A stretch of 34,789 nt of DNA from a virus, in IMG/VR virus record IMGVR_UViG_3300009164_005523, positions 1 through 34,789 of that record. The stretch is one strand, 5' to 3'. Made by a program: the position numbers and the translations under genes. The notes under the pieces were generated by a model. That model was not told the DNA's origin. It worked only from the letters and a program-made list of their open reading frames with translations, and did not search any database. Numbering within the stretch: the stretch's first letter is position 1; every line of letters begins with the position of its first letter. Below are positions 21,146 to 28,993 of this stretch, in pieces.

Positions 21146-23802
21146 TCGAATTCAAAGAAGTTAGCGAAAGCTTCGGTGGCATAGGTAACTTTAATTTGCC
21201 AGTTGAGCACACCCAACAAGTTTTCTAATTTGTTGTCAATCAATGTTTCTTCCATTTCATTGTCTGCAAACGGAAGCTCTTTAAACCACTGCGGAATATT
21301 CAACTCATCAACTGGATAGGCCACACTGGTATATCCCAAGGGATTGCCCAATAATTTGCACACGATGACCTTCTGTCCATCTAAGATTTGCATGCTATAC
21401 TTGTCGCCATTCATGTTACGCAGAGTATTCCAATTTAGACTTGCTCGCACATGTCCAGGCATGTTTGCTTTGCCTGAACGAGCCTCGGCTTCACGGAACT
21501 TGGTTAGGTTGTTGACTCGCTTGGGTGTACCTTTGTTCCACGACGGCAGTAGTCTAAAGTGATTCCTGAATTCTTCGATGTGTTTGAGCACTTGAGTTTC
21601 TGTACTGCCAGTCAATGTTTTCTCCAGTAACTCACTTAGAAAGTTCTGTATGAACTCTGGAGTGTCACTGCGTTTGAGATCCAAACCCATGGCTTTGATC
21701 TTGCCTGGCTTGTTATTGATGTCCTGCCGCTTGCCTTCAAGGTCGTAAATTAATACAGCATATCGTTTTTTAGTAATGAACAATCCCATGCTGGCAATTA
21801 GTTCACGGCCGCCTTTGATGACGCCACCTCGATCCATGGGCACGTGAAATGCATCGTACATAAACTGTGGGAAGCTGTTGTTGACTTCTTCGGCAATGCC
21901 GTCATACAATTTAATGACAGTGTCTTTATTCCAAGTGAACTCACCTGCTTCAATGCGAGGCTTCAGTGTGTTGTATGCGCTGAAGTAACAACTGTCAGTG
22001 TAGCCATAGATAATGGCATCGCCTGTGTGATCTTTAACGCCAGTGACAATCTCATTAATACTTGCCGCCATGTGTTTGGCAATTTGCCTACCGCTGAGCG
22101 TAGTACTCTGTCCAATGCGTATGTCAAAGAATCTACAACCAGGATTAAGAATGGCACCATACAAACTGTTCAATTGAATTTTACGAACCAACTGTCGCTT
22201 GTCCCAGTACTCACGTTCGCTGTCTGTTGTGGCGGCCCTGGCCTTGGCCTGCATCTCTTTACGTTCGCTGTACCAGCGAGCCAACAGTCCGGGAATGATA
22301 CCTTCTTTTTCGTAGGTGAACAATGTGCCATTGGCACTGAGGATCCACGGCTTGTTACCGTCGAAGATCAACTTCCACAAAGAGGCCGCACTGTATGTTT
22401 CAGAGATGCCAGTTTCCCAGTCAACGATTAGTTCTACACCTGCATCTTTGTTGTGTACTGCATCAAACTCACGGGCACCGAACTCACCCTCCCAGCTTTC
22501 AGCAAAGCTCTTCTTTTCTTTCTTCATGCGACCTTCAATCAAAGCCTGCGTCATACTGGGACGTAATTGGCCAATGATTGTTTCGGGTCCCATGTTCAGC
22601 GCACGAATGGCACTGGTGTACAGTGAGTTAATGTCAATGGCGCCAATCCATTCATGAATACCTTTTTTAGGATATGCAACATAGGCGCCCGCTGCCTGGG
22701 TCTGTTGGTCTTCTGTGCGATGAACACGGTTGGGCACTACCAAGCCACGACTGTGACTTTCAATAATAATTGCCTGCTCGGTGGTGGCCACGGCTCCCAT
22801 GGTAGTTGGAATCAGCACTGCGTTCTGGTGTGCAATGACATTGCTGAGATCTAAGAACTGTAGTTTGGCATCCATCTTGACCAACAAGTTGACGTCTTGC
22901 CTGTTGTATTCAATGAACTTCTTGAAGTCGTTGTTGTATAAAGCATCCAGCGATCCTTCATAAGGAGTCTTGCGTTCGCCCAGTTCATACTCACCAATGG
23001 CATCTAGTCTGTAGCTGTGGCGCTCTTCATAGGTGTACTTGCGATACAAGTTCAGATAGTCAACGTGTACACGACCAACAAGGTCGTATGTCAGTTGTTG
23101 ATTTCCGAACTTTTCGTATTCACGCTTTTTAGGATATTGATTCCAAAGACACATGCGACGTGTGTCGTCTTTGCTGAGAACTTGTGCAATACGATTAATA
23201 GTGTAGGGGATATCATATCCCTCGCTGTTCCATCCTGACAGTACATCCGCATCATCTATGAGTGCAAGGAAGGTTTCCAGTAACTCTGCTTCGCTGTCAA
23301 AGACAAATGTATTGTCAAATTCTGCGACCAAGGCCTGGGCTCGTTCTGTTGTCAGTGTCTTGGGCGGCACAGCCAAGGTGATAGTTTGACCAGTCCAGCT
23401 GAGATTGACAGTCAGTGCAGTAATGGGCATGAACGCCTGATCGCTACTGCTGAACCCTCGCTCAGGATCAAAGTCTACCTCAATGTCGAAGAACACTACA
23501 TTGAGCGTGGGTGCTTCCTTGCCCAGATAGTTATCTTCTAAACAACGAAAGATAGGATTGATGTCAGCTTCAAACAATTTCTTGTCGCTGTTGACTTTAC
23601 GTTCTTTCTGAAACTCTTTCCAAGTGCGAGTCACAATGCGACTGCATGGCGTGTTAAAGATAGTGTTATACTTGCCTTTGACATCTGCGTAATAAAAAAC
23701 ATACCGAGCAGGATAGTCAGTGTAGACTCGTTCTCCGTTTACACGTTCTACGACCTGTAGTACGTCTTTGTCTTTGTTGTGTAGTACGTCAACATAGCTC
23801 AT
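21142..23802 (-). CDS. 43: Family B DNA polymerase (T4 gp43-like)
   Basis: The replicative polymerase. In 886 residues it has 3'-5' exonuclease motifs FFDIEVD (Asp106/Glu108), GWNSEGYDIPY (190-200) and YNRQDVN (299-305), then polymerase motif A DINSLYTSAI (390-399), motif B KIQLNSLYGA (541-550) and motif C YGYTDSCYF (599-607). Motif A has Thr where Pro is usual. Motif C normally reads YGDTDS; here the first Asp (RB69 D621) is Tyr601, while the second (RB69 D623) remains as Asp603. T4 gp43 is 898 residues. The start overlaps the membrane protein gene (ATGA). Confidence 0.95.
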   Translation of the reverse strand: MSYVDVLHNKDKDVLQVVERVNGERVYTDYPARYVFYYADVKGKYNTIFNTPCSRIVTRTWKEFQKERKVNSDKKLFEADINPIFRCLEDNYLGKEAPTLNVVFFDIEVDFDPERGFSSSDQAFMPITALTVNLSWTGQTITLAVPPKTLTTERAQALVAEFDNTFVFDSEAELLETFLALIDDADVLSGWNSEGYDIPYTINRIAQVLSKDDTRRMCLWNQYPKKREYEKFGNQQLTYDLVGRVHVDYLNLYRKYTYEERHSYRLDAIGEYELGERKTPYEGSLDALYNNDFKKFIEYNRQDVNLLVKMDAKLQFLDLSNVIAHQNAVLIPTTMGAVATTEQAIIIESHSRGLVVPNRVHRTEDQQTQAAGAYVAYPKKGIHEWIGAIDINSLYTSAIRALNMGPETIIGQLRPSMTQALIEGRMKKEKKSFAESWEGEFGAREFDAVHNKDAGVELIVDWETGISETYSAASLWKLIFDGNKPWILSANGTLFTYEKEGIIPGLLARWYSERKEMQAKARAATTDSEREYWDKRQLVRKIQLNSLYGAILNPGCRFFDIRIGQSTTLSGRQIAKHMAASINEIVTGVKDHTGDAIIYGYTDSCYFSAYNTLKPRIEAGEFTWNKDTVIKLYDGIAEEVNNSFPQFMYDAFHVPMDRGGVIKGGRELIASMGLFITKKRYAVLIYDLEGKRQDINNKPGKIKAMGLDLKRSDTPEFIQNFLSELLEKTLTGSTETQVLKHIEEFRNHFRLLPSWNKGTPKRVNNLTKFREAEARSGKANMPGHVRASLNWNTLRNMNGDKYSMQILDGQKVIVCKLLGNPLGYTSVAYPVDELNIPQWFKELPFADNEMEETLIDNKLENLLGVLNWQIKVTYATEAFANFFEFE

Positions 23803-24089
23803 AGAATAATCATCCGAATCAATCCAATTGAATCAATAGTAACTAGCAGTAAGTAGTTAGCCAACATGCCGAAGGACTTCCTAGAATAACTAGCCCAGCC
23901 ATACATGGTACAGCCAGCGATCCAGATAGGATAAAGAATGATAAGAGGCGGACTAGGCACAGTGAGCATCATAGTGATTGAACACCCAATTGAAATTGCC
24001 CACGCTACAACTTCCACGGCAAAACGCAAAGGATGAGTTTTATAGTCAGCCTTTATCCAATTAAGAATTTCAATCAGGACTGGAATCAA
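23799..24089 (-). CDS. Small multi-span membrane protein, 96 aa
   Basis: The product has three hydrophobic stretches (about 25-42, 45-63 and 74-94), separated by short charged loops (YSRKSFG). The start appears to be TTG at 24089, inside TTGA at the end of the DsbA-like gene. The segment LLVTIDSIGLIRMIIL at the C-terminus vaguely recalls small PnuC-like or uncharacterised phage membrane proteins; no function assigned. Translational coupling on both sides places it in the replication operon. Confidence 0.65.
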   Translation of the reverse strand: MIPVLIEILNWIKADYKTHPLRFAVEVVAWAISIGCSITMMLTVPSPPLIILYPIWIAGCTMYGWASYSRKSFGMLANYLLLVTIDSIGLIRMIIL

Positions 24090-24346
24090 AGTGTCTTACC
24101 AACAGTTTCTAAGATGGTCTCGAGGTCAGCCATTTCACTTTGTTGTTGGGTAAAGCTGGCCTTGAATGCCGTTCTAACTGCCTTGCTGAGAATAGACGGC
24201 TTAATTTCCAGTTCTTCCGCAATGGCCTTGACTGTGTCTGAAAGCCCGCCTTTGAGGTCATCAATCTCTTGTAAGGTACGCATACCTTCATTGACCAACT
24301 GTGTTAGCTTGGCTTTCTCTTCTGCATTAAATGTACGATCACTCAT
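24086..24346 (-). CDS. DsbA-like dsDNA-binding protein (tentative)
   Basis: An 86-residue helical protein beginning MSDRTFNAEEKAKLTQLVNE. The combination LVNEGMRTLQEIDDLKGGLSDTVKAIAEELEIKPSILSKAVR resembles T4 DsbA in length and helix order (T4 DsbA binds dsDNA and aids late transcription). Identity is low, so this is a tentative call. AAGGAGAA lies before the ATG and a sigma70-like promoter just upstream, making it the first gene of the replication operon. Confidence 0.5.
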   Translation of the reverse strand: MSDRTFNAEEKAKLTQLVNEGMRTLQEIDDLKGGLSDTVKAIAEELEIKPSILSKAVRTAFKASFTQQQSEMADLETILETVGKTL

Positions 24347-24384
24347 TTACTTCTCCTTGGTAATTTAAAATTAAACTCTTACTG

Positions 24385-24413
24385 ATTATAGTATATTAAC
24401 AGTCAATTGTCAA
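24385..24413 (-). promoter_or_regulatory. sigma70-like promoter of the replication operon
   Basis: Minus-strand TTGACA (24413-24408), a 17-bp spacer and TATAAT (24390-24385): a consensus match at both boxes. It lies in the gap between the SH3/WYL-like gene and the DsbA-like gene, about 39 bp before the latter's ATG at 24346, and would drive gp43 and gp45. Confidence 0.78.
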
Positions 24414-24421
24414 TGACTATC

Positions 24422-24760
24422 TTAGACAGTTTCTTCGATATCTTGGACTTCATTGCCAAGATGAAAGGACACGCTCTTGACCTTGTCCCAGCGGAATGCC
24501 CGCCATTCTTGTTTGTTTACATCAAACACTCTAAGGCTTTCTTCGCTGACCTTGCGTGGTGTTGCTCCTTCTGCCAAGGGCTTGGGCAGTTGTGATTCAG
24601 GAATGGCAGACTCCTGTAGAGTACATTCCATGCTTCTGAAATCGCCGTTGACTTTTTCAAAATCAACAGTGACATTGCCCATGCGAAGATGTGAAATTAA
24701 CCAAGGCTTAAACGCCTCGAGGTCAACTGTTGATGGCGTATTGTTTGATAAGTCGTTCAT
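24422..24760 (-). CDS. SH3-fold / WYL_2-like protein, 112 aa
   Basis: I choose the ATG at 24760 (MNDLSNNTPSTVDLEAF) because AAGGACA lies before it; the frame is open 24 codons further. The C-terminal region LRVFDVNKQEWRAFRWDKVKSV resembles the small SH3-like barrel seen in phage WYL_2/DUF2693-type proteins. Its start overlaps the nucleosidase gene by 38 bp. Function unknown; the fold often contacts nucleic acid or proteins. Confidence 0.5.
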   Translation of the reverse strand: MNDLSNNTPSTVDLEAFKPWLISHLRMGNVTVDFEKVNGDFRSMECTLQESAIPESQLPKPLAEGATPRKVSEESLRVFDVNKQEWRAFRWDKVKSVSFHLGNEVQDIEETV

Positions 24761-25259
24761 AATGGTCTTGTCCTTTGTGTATGTTGTCGCCGAATGATTC
24801 GGCTGCGTTGGCGTCAGCTTTGTCGCTGACATACTTGTGGCAAATAAATTCTACGCCTGCTTTCCAGCAAGCCCAGGCTATAGCATAGCCTTCCATGTCA
24901 ACCAAATCTGCACCCGGGCAAGCACTGCTGTCTGTGACAAAGTTATCCCCAGTGCTGAGATGTAGTCCACCACCTCGTAGGTTGATTGGTGCTGTTGCAT
25001 GTTCCTGCGACACAATACTACCGGAGACAAAATAGTCACGTTGACTAAACGTAGTGCAATGGTAGATCCCACCATGCTCTACTGTGAGTCCGCCGGCAGT
25101 GCCAAAGTTAAACACTCTTTTGGGCTTGTGTCTTTCAATCAGCATGCCGGCATTCAATGCCGCATTGACTTTTCCAACTCCGGTATAGAACACATCAATT
25201 CGAGATCTTAGCTTAGGTGCTTCGTCTGGCAGTGCAATTAAAATAATATCATTCATCAT
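24723..25259 (-). CDS. MTA/SAH nucleosidase-like (purine nucleosidase / phosphorylase family)
   Basis: The 178-residue product shows the family pattern: ALPDEAPKL near residues 9-17 (Glu as in MTAN E12), TGVGKVNAA at about 26-34, NFGTAGGL (51-58), LVDMEGYAIAWAC (Met-Glu-Gly substrate site) and a VSDKAD segment with the catalytic Asp. It would split adenine from 5'-methylthioadenosine, S-adenosylhomocysteine or 5'-deoxyadenosine. It is shorter than the usual 230 residues. Two ATGs (25259, 25256) are possible. Directly upstream lies APRT, which could reuse the released adenine. Confidence 0.75.
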   Translation of the reverse strand: MMNDIILIALPDEAPKLRSRIDVFYTGVGKVNAALNAGMLIERHKPKRVFNFGTAGGLTVEHGGIYHCTTFSQRDYFVSGSIVSQEHATAPINLRGGGLHLSTGDNFVTDSSACPGADLVDMEGYAIAWACWKAGVEFICHKYVSDKADANAAESFGDNIHKGQDHYERLIKQYAINS

Positions 25260-25773
25260 AGGTTACAGTGGTAAAAAAGTTTATCCCTTGTTGTTGTAAT
25301 TTGGCACTGCCATTCAAGAACGGCAAGTCGACCACACAGGCATAGGATATATTGGTGACATCAAAGTTTTTTAACAGTTCGATAACAGCCAATGCAGTGC
25401 CGCCTGTGGCATTGACATCGTCGATTATGACCACGTTGGAGTTCTTGTTTAAGTTAGAATCTGCTTTGATATGCAAACTTGTTTTGGCATATTCATAATC
25501 AAACTCGTAGCTGTGTGTCGGTGGAGGCAATTTTCCTGGTTTACGTACTAACTGCATGGGCAGTCCCAATTTATAGGCCACAGCACTGCTCCAAATAAAA
25601 CCTCTTGCATCTGGAGCAATAATGTAATCACACTGTGATTGTAGCACATAATCACTGATCAAGTCAACCGATAATTTGAATGCCTGGGGGTTGGAGACTA
25701 GGCCTGTGATGTCACGATAGACAACTCCCTCAATGGGCCAATTTGGAATATTTGGAATCGATTCTTTAATCAT
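25249..25773 (-). CDS. apt: Adenine phosphoribosyltransferase-like
   Basis: Makes AMP from adenine and PRPP. The 174-residue product has the APRT pattern IPNWPIEGVVYRDIT (8-22), DARGF (55-59), VRKPGKLP (76-83) and the PRPP motif VVIIDDVNATGGTA (114-127). The length fits bacterial APRT (about 180). It overlaps the nucleosidase gene by 11 bp, so the two are likely translated together as an adenine salvage pair. A terminator hairpin sits just before the gene. Confidence 0.85.
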   Translation of the reverse strand: MIKESIPNIPNWPIEGVVYRDITGLVSNPQAFKLSVDLISDYVLQSQCDYIIAPDARGFIWSSAVAYKLGLPMQLVRKPGKLPPPTHSYEFDYEYAKTSLHIKADSNLNKNSNVVIIDDVNATGGTALAVIELLKNFDVTNISYACVVDLPFLNGSAKLQQQGINFFTTVTYDE

Positions 25774-25790
25774 CTTAGATACCGTTAAAT

Positions 25791-25816
25791 GAAAACAGGA
25801 GCCGGAGCCCCTGTTT
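25791..25816 (-). terminator. Terminator after the HTH gene
   Basis: On the minus strand, a 10-bp stem (25793-25802 with 25807-25816, one G-T pair) with a TCCG tetraloop, followed by TTTTC. It is placed just beyond the stop of the 76-residue HTH gene and before the apt start. Confidence 0.68.
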
Positions 25817-25837
25817 CCTGTTGAGCTCTAAATTAAA

Positions 25838-26068
25838 TTAGGCTTGACCAACCATACGACGTGAAACAGCGTAGCTGGTTGTACCAACTGTGTTCTTACG
25901 TGTACGAATCTTGTAACCTGCTGTGCGAAGTTCGCTAACACGGGCACGTAAGTTCTTGATACCATAGTTGCTGGCAGCAAGAGCTGAAGTAATTTCACGA
26001 CCAGTGCCACGCAAGTGGTTGACCAAAAATTCGTTCTGTGTTGTTTTCAAAGTTGTAAATGACATCAT
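25838..26068 (-). CDS. Basic helix-turn-helix protein, 76 aa
   Basis: The core FLVNHLRGTGREITSALAAS followed by NYGIKNLRARVSELRTAGYKI resembles the short HTH domains of phage regulators (HTH_51-like): a helix, a turn at NYGIKN, then a recognition helix ending in RTAGYKI. It has a basic tail and no other domain. AAGGAGA precedes the ATGs (26068 or 26065). A 5-bp inverted repeat (26096-26115) lies in its leader. It is a plausible regulator, perhaps of the palindromic promoter at 6270-6290, but nothing links them directly. Confidence 0.68.
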   Translation of the reverse strand: MMSFTTLKTTQNEFLVNHLRGTGREITSALAASNYGIKNLRARVSELRTAGYKIRTRKNTVGTTSYAVSRRMVGQA

Positions 26069-26166
26069 AAAATCTCCTTGGGATGGTTAAAATTTGCAAG
26101 CATGTCTGTACTTGCTAATAATAGTTACACTCTTAAAGGCAGGCTGCCAATAAAAGTGCCAACCGA

Positions 26167-26541
26167 TTAGAAATTCAATCTCATTGATGTCACGGTGCCA
26201 GCGTTGCTGGAGTTCAAAGTATTATCATATGCACGAGTAACAACTGCTCGCATAAACGTAATGTTACCAGTAAAATTAACGGTTTCAGTTGACGTAGTGG
26301 CCACTGAATATTGCTTATAAGTTGATGCGTCTGGCCATATTAAATCAAACCAGGAGGCAGAAGCGGAGTCGTCATTGAGCGTACCTTGTATTTTGATACG
26401 CCCTTTGAATGCACTCATGGTCCACGCCACAGTGTGTAAGCCAGATCGACTACCAAAACTGCCACCGGCACTGACTGGTGTGCCAGTGACTTCCATGGTA
26501 CTGGCAGTGGATACTAATAATTGTACACTTGTGGCGGGCAT
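26167..26541 (-). CDS. Possible virion protein, 124 aa
   Basis: The product begins MPATSVQLLVSTASTMEVTG and is rich in Ser, Thr and Gly with beta-strand-like segments (GRIKIQGTL, VNFTGNITFMRAVV, NAGTVTSMRLNF). The style matches small structural proteins of aquatic T4-like phages. No catalytic motif. Position next to another small gene with a possible late promoter supports, but does not prove, a virion role. Confidence 0.58.
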   Translation of the reverse strand: MPATSVQLLVSTASTMEVTGTPVSAGGSFGSRSGLHTVAWTMSAFKGRIKIQGTLNDDSASASWFDLIWPDASTYKQYSVATTSTETVNFTGNITFMRAVVTRAYDNTLNSSNAGTVTSMRLNF

Positions 26542-26544
26542 GAT

Positions 26545-26712
26545 TTATCCTTGAACGACTTCAACTACTACTGTATCGCCCACTAATTCTTGAGCAACCT
26601 GCTCTAGTGCGGCGTGTATTTCTTCAGTAATACTGGATTCATGTGCGTCTGCACCATCCTTGACAATTTTACTGAACTTGATAACAACCACATCTTCTAT
26701 AATCTTTGCCAT
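26545..26712 (-). CDS. Small acidic protein, 55 aa
   Basis: A short gene with an ATG at 26712 and TAA at 26545-26547, preceded by GGAG at good distance. The product starts MAKIIEDVVVIKFSKIVKDG, then a helix (EEIHAALEQVAQELVGD) and a final strand (TVVVEVVQG). It is 3 bases before the next gene. A GCTAAATA motif lies 24 bp upstream of its start. Unknown function. Confidence 0.6.
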   Translation of the reverse strand: MAKIIEDVVVIKFSKIVKDGADAHESSITEEIHAALEQVAQELVGDTVVVEVVQG

Positions 26713-26736
26713 AAAAACTCCATTATCTTATAGTAT

Positions 26737-26744
26737 TATTTAGC
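26737..26744 (-). promoter_or_regulatory. Possible late-promoter element GCTAAATA
   Basis: GCTAAATAATACTA before the small gene starting at 26712, nearly identical to the site at 7458-7465 and at a similar distance (24 bp against 21). It overlaps the end of the ClpA gene. Confidence 0.35.
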
Positions 26745-28989
26745 TTAAAGTCACTTTTGGCTTGAACTGATCCAGTACCATGTACTGCCGGCCCATGTCG
26801 AATCTCATCTGATCCAATTCCCTGGTGACTTTGATGGTGGTGTTGGCAGTGGGTCTAGTTTTCAGCAACAACCTACTCAGTGGCACCTTGATCAACTCAT
26901 CAATTGCTCGAGCCATGGGCCTAGCACCCATTTTGTTATCCCACCCACGTTCGATCAACAACTCACGTGCATGTGAATCTACTTCAACAGCCAAATCTTG
27001 TTCGGCCAGCAGTGTATTCAATTCTAGGATGAACTTGTCAGCAACCATGGCCACTTGTTCCTTGCCCAGCTTATTAAATTGGATCACTGCATCCAGTCGA
27101 TTTCGAAATTCGGGTGCAAAGAATTTCTTCAGTGCTTTACTTTCTTCACCACGGTCAACTTCCACAAATCCAATGGTGTCACGTTCGCTGGCTTCGGCAC
27201 CTAGGTTGCTGGTCAAGATTAAAATAACATTGCGACAGTCTGCCTTTTTGCCATTGCTGCCGGTGATCCATCCGTTGTCCATTATTTGTAATAACACATT
27301 ACTGACTTTGGGATCTGCCTTTTCGATCTCGTCCATGAGCAATACACAATGAGGAGTCTTTTCAATTTCTCCAATGAGTAATCCACCGCCAAGGTTGCTG
27401 TCTTCGAATCCTACATAGCCGGGCGGCGCCCCAATCAACTTAGACACACTATGTTGTTCTTGGTATTCGCTCATGTCGAATTTAATAAAATTGATGCCGA
27501 GGCTGGCAGCCAAGCTCTTGGCCAGTTCTGTTTTACCTACACCTGTGGGACCGGTGAACAAGAATTGTGCAATGGGTCTTTCTGTTTTCTTCAAACCAGC
27601 TTTACTGATGTAAATTCGTTCCAAGACCTTGTCAATGGCCTTGTCTTGTCCAAACACTTTCTTACGAATGCCGTGTTCAATGTGGTCAACTGTGTCTTCT
27701 TGCACTGTGCTGTTGAATGTTTCCAAAGGTAGCTTGGTCAAGCGACTGAGTTCTAGTAGAATTACTCCGTCATCAATAGCTGGGCCTGTGTTGGCCAGCT
27801 TGGTGCGAGTCATAACCGCATCCATGATGTCGATGCTTTTATCTGGTTGCTTGCGTTCATTGACCCAACGGGTAGTCAAGTCGACAATGTTTTCAATCTG
27901 TTCAGTGGTAATTTCTACATTGTGATATGATGTATACTGTGGTGCAAGACCTTTGAGAATGTCAATGCACAGACCACGATCCGGCTCGTCGATGACCACA
28001 CGGTTGAATCGACGCATCAACGCACGATCCTTTTCAAATGTGTCTCTGAAGTCTTCCCAGGTTGTGCTGGCAATAACTTTGAATAGTCTGCGACTTAGTC
28101 CTGGTTTGAGCATGTTGGCCAAATCGTTGCTACTGTCCTTGCCAGCCGCACCCGCACCCGCCATCATGTGTGCTTCGTCAATGAAGAGAATAGCGTTTTT
28201 CTTTTTGGCCAATAGCTTGGTGATCTCTTTGAATCGTTCCTCGAAATCGCCTCGATACTTGGTACCTGCCAGCAATGAACTAATGTCTAAACTCCAAATT
28301 TCATAACCCTTGAGCGCATCAGGAACTTCACCGCCAATAATACGCTGTGCCAGTCCTTCTACAATGGCAGTTTTACCCACGCCTGGATCGCCAATGAGGA
28401 TGACATTGCTCTTGGTCCTGCGACACAATACATGCACCATGTCGTCTACTTCATGGTCTCGCCCACTCATTACATCTAAGTTACCGACCTTGGCCTGCTC
28501 TGTTAAATTGACACAATAGTCCTTGAGTGCGTTGCTACGGCTTTGTCGTTCGGCCTTGCCTTCACCAGATGTTATAATCGATCCTGCCAGGGTCTTTTTG
28601 CTGACGCCATTATTCTTTAGCGTAGTTGCGACCCAGTTGTTCTTTTCATAAAAGATACTGGCCAATACGTCAACACTTTTAACTTCGTTTTGTCCGTAAA
28701 ACATTGCCTGACCAAATGCACGATTTAGCACCCGCTCAAGGCTTTTGGTTTCTCTCGGCGGACTGTCGTCCACGGCCTTGGGTAATTCGTTGGTAATGTA
28801 TTCCACCACTTGTTGTTTGATTACATTGACATCAATGGATGCCTCTGTCAGTAGTTCTACTAACTCTTCGTCATCTAGTAGAGCAAGAATCAAACATTCC
28901 AAAGTGAGATACTCACAGCGATGCGTGGCTGCAATTGCCGCCGCTTGTAACATTACTTGTTTTAAACTGTCTGCTGGGTTCACTGTCAT
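26740..28989 (-). CDS. clpA: ClpA-like Hsp100 unfoldase (ClpAP ATPase)
   Basis: The 749-residue product has the ClpA layout: an N-domain (1-140), AAA+ domain 1 with Walker A GDPGVGKT (200-207) and Walker B ILFIDEAH (267-274), then AAA+ domain 2 with GPTGVGKT (480-487) and VLLMDEIE. A loop IGF at 606-608 lies between SNLGA and FFAPEFRNRLD, the position where ClpA/ClpX hold the IGL/F loop that docks onto ClpP. ClpB-type middle coiled coil is absent. No clpP is in the window, so it may use host ClpP. The ATG at 28989 has AAGGAT before it; a longer start 11 codons up is less likely. Confidence 0.92.
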   Translation of the reverse strand: MTVNPADSLKQVMLQAAAIAATHRCEYLTLECLILALLDDEELVELLTEASIDVNVIKQQVVEYITNELPKAVDDSPPRETKSLERVLNRAFGQAMFYGQNEVKSVDVLASIFYEKNNWVATTLKNNGVSKKTLAGSIITSGEGKAERQSRSNALKDYCVNLTEQAKVGNLDVMSGRDHEVDDMVHVLCRRTKSNVILIGDPGVGKTAIVEGLAQRIIGGEVPDALKGYEIWSLDISSLLAGTKYRGDFEERFKEITKLLAKKKNAILFIDEAHMMAGAGAAGKDSSNDLANMLKPGLSRRLFKVIASTTWEDFRDTFEKDRALMRRFNRVVIDEPDRGLCIDILKGLAPQYTSYHNVEITTEQIENIVDLTTRWVNERKQPDKSIDIMDAVMTRTKLANTGPAIDDGVILLELSRLTKLPLETFNSTVQEDTVDHIEHGIRKKVFGQDKAIDKVLERIYISKAGLKKTERPIAQFLFTGPTGVGKTELAKSLAASLGINFIKFDMSEYQEQHSVSKLIGAPPGYVGFEDSNLGGGLLIGEIEKTPHCVLLMDEIEKADPKVSNVLLQIMDNGWITGSNGKKADCRNVILILTSNLGAEASERDTIGFVEVDRGEESKALKKFFAPEFRNRLDAVIQFNKLGKEQVAMVADKFILELNTLLAEQDLAVEVDSHARELLIERGWDNKMGARPMARAIDELIKVPLSRLLLKTRPTANTTIKVTRELDQMRFDMGRQYMVLDQFKPKVTLS

Positions 28990-28993
28990 ATCC

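Noticed and set aside
21844-22431. Plus-strand open frame of 195 codons
   Set aside because: It lies inside the DNA polymerase gene on the opposite strand, has no ribosome site and no recognisable motif.
26096-26115. Inverted repeat GCAAG/CTTGC in the leader of the HTH gene as an operator
   Set aside because: Five-base arms with a 10-nt loop are weak and common by chance; it is only mentioned with the gene.
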